NCBI GenBank assembly: GCA_003993805.1
Contig: RSEF01000001.1
Coordinates: forward strand, 144,484,565-144,548,564
DNA length: 64,000 nt
Direction of reading: 5' to 3'
Source of the DNA: Himantopus leucocephalus
Lineage: Eukaryota > Chordata > Aves > Charadriiformes > Recurvirostridae
Shown: positions 57,759-64,000 of the stretch, piece after piece
Layout of the letters: the number at the start of each line of letters is the position of its first letter
Numbering within the stretch: the stretch's first letter is position 1
Notes under the pieces: generated by a model
The model's database searches: none
The model's input: only the letters and a program-made list of their open reading frames with translations
Told to the model about the DNA's origin: nothing
Translations under genes and position numbers: made by a program

Positions 57759-60700
57759 CTGAAAAACAAACAATAGTAGAAGAAATAACAGAAATAAATG
57801 GCATTCAGTTTGCAGTAAGGATTCCTTAAAAGATAGTTCAACATAATTTTGTTTAGGTCTACCACTCATCCTCACTGTCACTTGTGGGAAGCAACTATTT
57901 TGCAATTAATTTTTGCACCTGCCCACAGAGAAGGAAAATATTTATCCATGTGTGGGAATTGTCTTGAGATCTCTATGTGAAAAGAATTGTTCAGATACAT
58001 ATGATGTCGTTTGTATTCCAGTATATGTGATGGAACTTGCTCCATAACTGCTTCCTTGTCAAAATTTTCATTAACTTCTGTGGGCAGCTTTGTCTTTGGC
58101 TCTGGTCTGTCTTTGGGCAATGAATATGTCTCTCTCAGTCTATGAGTCGCGTATGTAAGGCTGGCTCACATAAACAGCGGTTTGCAGGACATGACCTTGG
58201 CATTCAACTTCCATGCTTCTCGGACGCCTTCCCACAGAACACGTGCAGTTCTGCTCTAAGCAAACAGCACTTACATTTCCCTCTGATGTGTTCAGCGCCT
58301 AGCGTGACGCTAGGAAACCTGCCAAGTTTGCCTCTGGCCAAGCCTACTTTGAAAGACCCCTCTGGACTTTACCTGCACAGGCGCAGCCCTGAGCGCAGAA
58401 GATGAACACCACCCTTACCTGAGCTCTCAGCCTAGCTCTCTGTAGGGATCTGGCTAACTTCAGTGAGAGGTACACATGTAGAAGACTGCAGGAGTTATTG
58501 CAGACAGGAGAAATTACAGGAGAGGACAACACTGGGTTTTAAATATTATGCATGTATATAAGAGGCTGATTGCAGTTAGTGGAAAGATTTGAATGACTTC
58601 AACAAGCTTTGGATCAGATCCTAGTTTTATTTGTAACTTTTAGTACAAAGCTTTTTCTAGTACAAAGTAAACTGGTTTAAATATTTCCTGTGACTCATTG
58701 AAAAGTAAATGAGCTATTTAATATGCCTGCTATGTTCATTCCAATGGATATAATCTAACACCAGTCTAACTACACGGGTAGAATTATCTAAGTCGCTATT
58801 CGGCTAGTAGCAACTGATAAGTTAATTGCTAAAACAACATTAACAGGAAAGCAGTCTGTGTGAAAAAGCAGTGTTGGATCAATTCTTATTTAATTGCTGT
58901 GTGACTTTGTTCTGGAACCTTGTTCCTTATTCTTACCTGCCTAATTTAAATAACGAGATGCTGTGTGCTTTTCTTTGTCACAGAGAAGATTATCATGTGC
59001 TGTCCTCAATATACAAGGAAATGCTTGAAATGCAGTTAACTACGCTGTAACTCTATTACTAAAAATAAGAATTTTTAAGCTAAAAGTATGTCCCACACTT
59101 AACAAAACACAGAAAAACTCACCATTGAATTTGAATACCTTCTGCCACAGCTACACAATAACCATGAAATAAGAAAATGCCCTAAATACCTTTTCAAACA
59201 AACTGCAAACCCAAACTGGGAACCCAAACTGACAATGGCTTCTCTGGATAATTACAATGGAAGACTGAAATTTTTTTTTGGTATCCTGCAGCCATAACAC
59301 AAAATTGTATATATATAAGAAGTCACTTTGATTGTATCTGGCTACTATATACAATGAAAACAGAAAAGTCTGAAGCATTTTAATTAAGGCCTTATATTTC
59401 ACACAAAAAAGATAGAATTGCTTGCTGGGGAAATAACAAAGTGCAACCAAAGTTCTTAAAATGTAGGTGAATTTTAAATCAACAAGAAGCTCTTTCCGTG
59501 CTTGCTAATTTAAGTGAAACCTGAGCCACCAAAACCCTAGAAAAATGTCAAGGTCATTGCCAATAGCTTTGATTAGCAATAAGAATGGGACACAAGAACA
59601 GGCTAATGGTATGAGGACATTAAATATTAAAAAGGAGCTATTGATTTAAAAGTGCTATTGCTAAAACTAGGTAGCAGTAGCTATTGACCAAATGGTAGAC
59701 AGTATGTTTCTGACAATGTGTCCACCAACCTATTAGTATTTATCAGATTTTCCCAGTTGTCTTGTAAATGCTACTTAGTCTGTCTTGTTTCACATTGTTT
59801 CTTTTAATCTAATTTTCAAAAATGTAATAAAATAAGAGAATGAACATTCCAACCTTTTCACAAATTGTTACACACACTAATTTATGTTTCTGTGTTTAGA
59901 AATATGTAGAAAAGGGAACAAATAATATACATTATTCTAGGGATAGCTTTTTTATATTCCAGTTCCCAAGAAGAGGCATCAAAGGGTAAATATATCCTAG
60001 GATATATGCAAGGATATGCATCTGTGAGCTGCAAGTACACATACCTTTGACAAACATTGGAGATTTCTCCAGGAAGACAAACCACAGGAGATGGAAAGTC
60101 CTCCCAGGAAGATGGGATATCCCTTTCATCGTTCACAGGGTCTTGGGCTGCAGAAAGTAAATAAGTAAAGAGAAGACCCTGAGCTTGCCTCTTTACTGGT
60201 CTTTCTCTGCTCCATTCCCAAATAACTCATGTGTTTTCCACAGAAATGCATACCTGCAAGACTCTACTGCCAGCTCGTGCAGCAGATGCACTTGCCAGGG
60301 AAATTTGCACATCTTAAGAACATGGCATAATCTTTCCAAGCATCAGTTTTACCTAGAGAGTAAGTCATTTAAAGATGCATGTATTCCCTGGATAAGCACA
60401 CTGCATGCCTGTCCTTCAGTCCCCTGCCTCTTCTCTGTGTAGTTACAAAAAGAATGACAAAGTGAAAGTCACCTTTCTGATAGACTGAGCGTCTTGTTCA
60501 TTGTGGGAAGGCATGAATTACTTCAGTGATTTCTGTGGGGCTTAATTCTTTGCACAGATATGGAAGAACTAAGGGAAAACTAATTTTATGCTTGAGGAAG
60601 ATAAAACACCAGTGGAAATTGTAGGCTAACCAAATGCCAGCAAAGTGCCAATCCTGATTTTCATTGGCTAAATCTGGTGTACATCAGCTGCTTCAAATAA

Positions 60701-62443
60701 CTTGTATAATTATATGCGGTTTGGTGTTGCAGGAAAACAGCTCAGATGTTCAACTAATCACTGTGTGGTTATGAACCTTATGCTTTTAGACAAAAAAAGA
60801 TATATAGATTTAGTGTGAATTAAATAGAAAAGTTTAGTCTTTCCAAAATATGGTGGTTTCTATTTATTAAGGTATAATGAGAGTATAATGCACCTCAGTG
60901 AGGGCGGGAGCTGTCAACAAGAAGCTTTAGGAGCCTTGCCCTCAGTTGTGCAAAACACTGTTAAAATCCGAGATGTTCTGAATGGAAAATTTCAGAATGG
61001 GCAAACAGATATTCTTCTATGATAGTCTGTTTCTCTGGAATCCTACTAATCAGGTGTGGCTACAAACTTGGTCATCTTTTGGGCCTAACATTTATGTTGC
61101 TGCTAAGTTATCCGTAAACTGTTTTAGGAATCACCCAACACAAACACCAAGAACATCACACAGAGTACATATCCTTATTATTCTTGATAATTAAACTAGA
61201 AATATCATGGAAGAATGCTACTGAAAAGGGAAATTCAGTTGTTACCATTGAACCTTATTAGTAAATTCATGGCAGCAGTTTCATAATATAAAAATGCAGA
61301 TATTTCCATGAGACCGTAGACACTGATTGCCAGAAGGGGAAATGTTTTGTGTGATTTCAGAATCCAATGCAATGAGATGATCTATATTGTAACATGAAAG
61401 AACAGAGAAACTTGCATGTTGTTTGCCTTAAAAGTGAAATCCCCAAATACTATGCTCCATTCAAGTAATAGACTAATTTATGTAAATTCAATTCAAGGAG
61501 TGCATACATTTTGTGCTAGCTTTCTGCTCAGGGTAAATTTCTCTCTGTATGGGAGAGGGAAATCTCTTTCTGTTTTTTTTTTTTTTCCTGTTTTTTTTGT
61601 GTGTGTGTGGTTTTGGTTTTGGGTTTTGGTTTGTTTGTTTTTTTAACATTTATAATGCAGCATTGAAGCTCTCTTAAAATTTCCATGTCTTGACTGTTTA
61701 CCTGTATATATTTCCCATTTCAGGATGCTGCTGAACAAGAGAGGTTAGACATATGGCAAAGAACATAAAGCATTGTTTTAAACACTAACACTTTCAAGAA
61801 CCAAGATGAGCATTCTCCTTACATTCAGGGGGACTACCCACACACATAAAGTTAACAAGTGCCTTAATGTGTTAATAACTCTGTGACTCAGTGAATTTCT
61901 CAGATAAATGTCTAAAATTTTACATGGCATTTTGTGGCTTTACTTTGTAAGCTCTCAGCTTGGGACTATGGGGGTTTTTTGCATGTTTAGTTTATACCCT
62001 AATGATGATAGCAGCCTTTGTGGAGTGCTGAAATGCAAAATCAATGTAATGCACTTAAGGAAAATAAGTATAAATAGAAAATATTAATATAGGAGTGGAT
62101 TAAAGCACTGGAGAAAGCAGTGTAAAAAATAATTCCACACTAGTAGTGACGTGGAAGCAATGAGCTATCTTTTGAGTCCATTAACTCTGTGACTCAGTGC
62201 ATCTCTCTGATAAATATCTAGAACTCTGCATAACGGTCTGTGACTTCCTGATTTCTTCCTGTAGCCGCTAAAATATTTTGAATTTATATTATTATTTTTA
62301 ATGCCAGGTATTTTTAGCACCCTTTCACACCTGGGAGTGATGTGACAGAATATATAATGCAGAAATCACCGAGGAGGCAACATACTCACTTCAGCCTCAC
62401 ATCTGCCATCACTAGTTCATTTGCAGTTATGGAACAGAGACTG
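57721..62443 (-). CDS. unrecognised multi-exon gene, 3' part (predicted by splice and phase)
   Basis: Six exon-like blocks on the minus strand (62390-62443, 61702-61730, 60296-60352, 60045-60147, 57919-58160, 57721-57758) join to 523 nt: one leading base, 173 codons and TAA. All five junctions agree in phase, and the joined frame has no stop. I do not recognise the product. It reads as ordinary soluble protein, with no signal peptide or membrane segment in this part; it is Pro/Glu/Lys-rich near PKDRPEPKTKLP and aromatic-rich near the C-terminus (HMDKYFPSLW). One intron would use a GC donor. The 5' exons must lie above 62.4 kb or beyond the window. The call rests on pattern only: the risk of chance matches is real, strongest support being 60045-60147 and 57919-58160. 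Confidence 0.5.
57919..58160 (-). CDS. unrecognised gene, candidate exon
   Basis: Open for 80 codons with protein-like composition: LRETYSLPKDRPEPKTKL, PTEVNENFDKEAVMEQVP, SHILEYKRHHMYLNNSFH, RQFPHMDKYFPSLW. Donor CAG|GTGCAA at 57918. Two acceptors keep the phase: GAGCCAG (start 58160) or CTCATAG (start 58139), 21 bp apart; both have a poor pyrimidine tract, the weakest point of the model. Confidence 0.5.
58161..60044 (-). other. putative intron of unrecognised gene
   Basis: Two further exon-like blocks occur: 58417-58483 (good CTGCAG acceptor and GTAAGG donor) and 59121-59148 (GTGAGT donor). Neither keeps the phase between the flanking exons, so they are left out of the model. Confidence 0.4.
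60045..60147 (-). CDS. unrecognised gene, candidate exon (best supported)
   Basis: Acceptor TTTACTTTCTGCAG and donor AAAG|GTATGT are both near consensus. Encodes QDPVNDERDIPSSWEDFP, SPVVCLPGEISNVCQ. Enters in phase 1, leaves in phase 2. Confidence 0.6.
60296..60352 (-). CDS. unrecognised gene, candidate exon with GC donor
   Basis: Acceptor TTACTCTCTAG before 60352. Encodes KTDAWKDYAMFLRCANFP. The only phase-consistent end is G|GCAAGT at 60295, an exact match to the known GC-AG donor consensus; a GT donor further on (TGCAG|GTATGC) is preceded by an in-frame stop. Confidence 0.45.
60353..61701 (-). other. putative intron of unrecognised gene with CA-rich tract
   Basis: About 1.35 kb. Starts (minus strand) with GTAAAC, followed within 60-130 nt by the CA- and A-rich complement of the repeat at 61571-61645. 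No other exon-like block retained. Confidence 0.4.
61571..61645 (+). repeat. T-rich / GT-rich simple repeat
   Basis: Two T runs, then GTGTGTGTGTGG and TTTTGGTTTTGGGTTTTGG. On the minus strand it reads as CCAAAAC and CACACACA units. Confidence 0.95.
61702..61730 (-). CDS. unrecognised gene, candidate 29-nt microexon
   Basis: Acceptor CTAACCTCTCTTGTTCAG is near ideal, including a branch-like CTAAC; donor ACAG|GTAAAC. In the phase of its neighbours it reads SILKWEIYTG. Short length lowers certainty. Confidence 0.45.
61731..62389 (-). other. putative intron of unrecognised gene
   Basis: A 0.66 kb stretch from a GTGAGT donor to the microexon acceptor; nothing else seen. Confidence 0.4.
62390..62443 (-). 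CDS. unrecognised gene, most 5' candidate exon in window
   Basis: Acceptor ACTTTCATCACAG before 62443, donor AA|GTGAGTAT after 62390. Encodes SLCSITANELVMADVRL plus a split codon that becomes Asn on joining the microexon. Enters needing two bases, so a further upstream exon must exist. Confidence 0.45.
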
Positions 62444-64000
62444 CTGTGATGAAAGTAGAAGTGGAGCAACCTCTTTAGGGATAAGATTTGAGGTGGTTTA
62501 GCGTGGTGTATTAAAATGTGTGTGCGTGTACAGAAGTAATATGAAAGGTGTTTTATTTTCATATGTAAAAGTCTGTAAACATGTTCCTGCCACTGTGTGT
62601 TTTGCCTTGACTTTTCAATGAGGCCAAAATTAAGAGAATAAGGGGTTAGTTGTGTTTCAGAAGAAATGTTCTGTGGAGTACGTGGTAGGGTATAGCAGTA
62701 TAAAGAGTTCTACACACACCAGTGAGTGCAGTATGCACCCAGACCAGGAGGTGAAGCAAATGTAAGTTTCAGCTTTCTACAAATCACTCCATCAAAAAGA
62801 AGACGATGATGATTTGCTCCTAGATTCACCAAGGGAAAGTGGTCAATGGATCATGAAGTGTCCAGCACAGTGCTCAGGTAGCTGAGAGATCCACAGCGAT
62901 GACTTTTTGGCCTGCACATCCTTAATGTCAAATGAAGACCCTGAGAGGATGGGCTCAAGGAAGGATGTGACAAACTCCTCAAGAAGCTCTGCAGGGCTGA
63001 CATTTTTTGGTAAGACTAGTTCTGTATATTCCCTTCCAGCTCAGCAGAGGCCTTTTCCCTGCCTCATGATGTGGAGCACATTCAGTTTTTCCACCCAGCC
63101 GAGTGGCACAGTGGAGCCAGCTGGTGTACGACGGAGTAAATCACTGCTCAGTTCTGCACAACACTGGCACCTGCCTGCGCTGGATTCCTATTTCTCTCCA
63201 AGTTATCCTAAGACATGTTCCTGTCGTTTCTCCCTTGCCCTCACCACCACCATGCCTCCCAGTGGCACAGTTCTCAGCAGAACAGTCCTTGCGTACAGAA
63301 ACCCAATCCAGGTGACCACTGCCTGACGCACAGGAAGCCCTGCACTGTGAGTCATGCCGCAGAGGCACACCTTTCCCTTTGTCAGCTGTTCTTACTCTCT
63401 AGGGCATGAAATTTTCATTAAACTGTTGTTTGTTTGTTGGTTTTTCATAGAAAATAGTATGGATGAGCAAAGCATCTTGTGGAAAACATTTGCCATCCTT
63501 AAGAAAATCAGAAATCGTTCAGGATACTGCAAACCTAAACAGTTAATTATTTTGTTTGAAAATATTTGGGGTTTGTGATACATTATTTCTACTTTTAAAA
63601 AGATTTCGTGAATATTTTTGATATTCTGACACACTGATTACTCATTTTCTCTTCCAGTATCTACCAAATACTGTAGAACAGAAAAAATATAGAATAAAAC
63701 AATATGTTGTACAGAGAAGGAATTCACCTAAAAAAGAGGACATAATCTTTGGGTGTGTAGCTGCCTCTAATAAACATTAGCCTTTTTGCAGAAATCTCTA
63801 TGGGATTGTCCAGGGAATTTGATGTAACCTGTGGTTAATCATTGATCATCTTCCTATGTAAAACTGCAAGTCGCATGACTTGGTGAATAGCATATAGGAG
63901 AAGAATGTAATAAGTCAATATTTAGCCACTAGCTTATTATTTCCATTTGTATCATGTAGAGCAAACAGTACTATGTACAAACTGCCACTTCCTTAATAAG
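62444..64000. other. stretch with coding-like minus-strand fragments
   Basis: Between 62850 and 63420 the minus strand shows three consecutive open pieces in shifting frames; the last (about 62850-63061) includes KNVSPAELLEEFVTSFLEP and ILSGSSFDIKDVQAKKSSL. No clean splice sites, so it could be a decayed gene copy or chance. The remainder is AT-rich with nothing recognised. Confidence 0.35.

Noticed and set aside
58417..58483. 67-bp minus-strand block with good CTGCAG acceptor and GTAAGG donor reading SLLHVYLSLKLARSLQRA
   Set aside because: Attractive splice sites, but 67 bp breaks the phase between its neighbours in the unrecognised gene; it might be an alternative exon.
59121..59148. 28-bp minus-strand block before a GTGAGT donor
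   Set aside because: Inclusion would shift the reading frame and lead to an early stop in the next exon.
61608..61645. TTTTGGTTTTGGGTTTTGG as an interstitial telomere or quadruplex
   Set aside because: It is not the vertebrate TTAGGG unit, and the G runs are mostly two bases long; better read as simple repeat.
1..64000. tRNA genes, rRNA, CRISPR arrays, bacterial operon signals
   Set aside because: No cloverleaf, rRNA motif or spaced direct repeats were seen, and the gene structure is clearly vertebrate.

Overview
The window looks like avian nuclear DNA. The clearest signs are several CR1 LINE copies ending in the tail typical of birds (ATTCTATGATTCT-type repeats), an otherwise low repeat load, compact vertebrate GT-AG introns, and proteins of the vertebrate MAP3K and pyruvate dehydrogenase families.

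Positions 1-26.6 kb carry the 3' part of MAP3K15 (ASK3) on the + strand. Seventeen coding exons (681-26194) join without a frame break into 762 residues plus stop. In order they encode the end of the central regulatory (PH-like) region, the whole protein kinase domain with every catalytic motif, a serine-rich linker, a helical block, a coiled coil and a C-terminal SAM-like domain. The 5' exons lie to the left of the window. Converging on it from the minus strand is the last coding exon of PDHA1 (27041-27205). The two stop codons are 0.85 kb apart, and the 3' UTRs either nearly touch or overlap. This tail-to-tail order matches the mammalian MAP3K15-PDHA1 neighbourhood.

Immediately past that exon lies a CR1 element broken by exactly 100 Ns (27631-27730). 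No further PDHA1 exon could be recognised to the right of it. From about 27.8 to 57.6 kb the sequence is AT-rich with no recognisable gene. It holds young and ancient CR1/L3 copies, simple repeats, and a short CpG-rich island at 41.0-42.1 kb with an unusual cluster of CCATNTT motifs on both strands.

At 57.7-62.4 kb on the minus strand six short exon-like blocks have splice sites and matching phases. They join into an open frame of about 173 residues that ends in a stop. I do not recognise the product. This is the most interesting unexplained item in the window; its 5' part would lie above 62.4 kb or outside the window. The genes shown do not form a pathway: MAP3K15 is an osmotic/stress kinase and PDHA1 a mitochondrial enzyme subunit.
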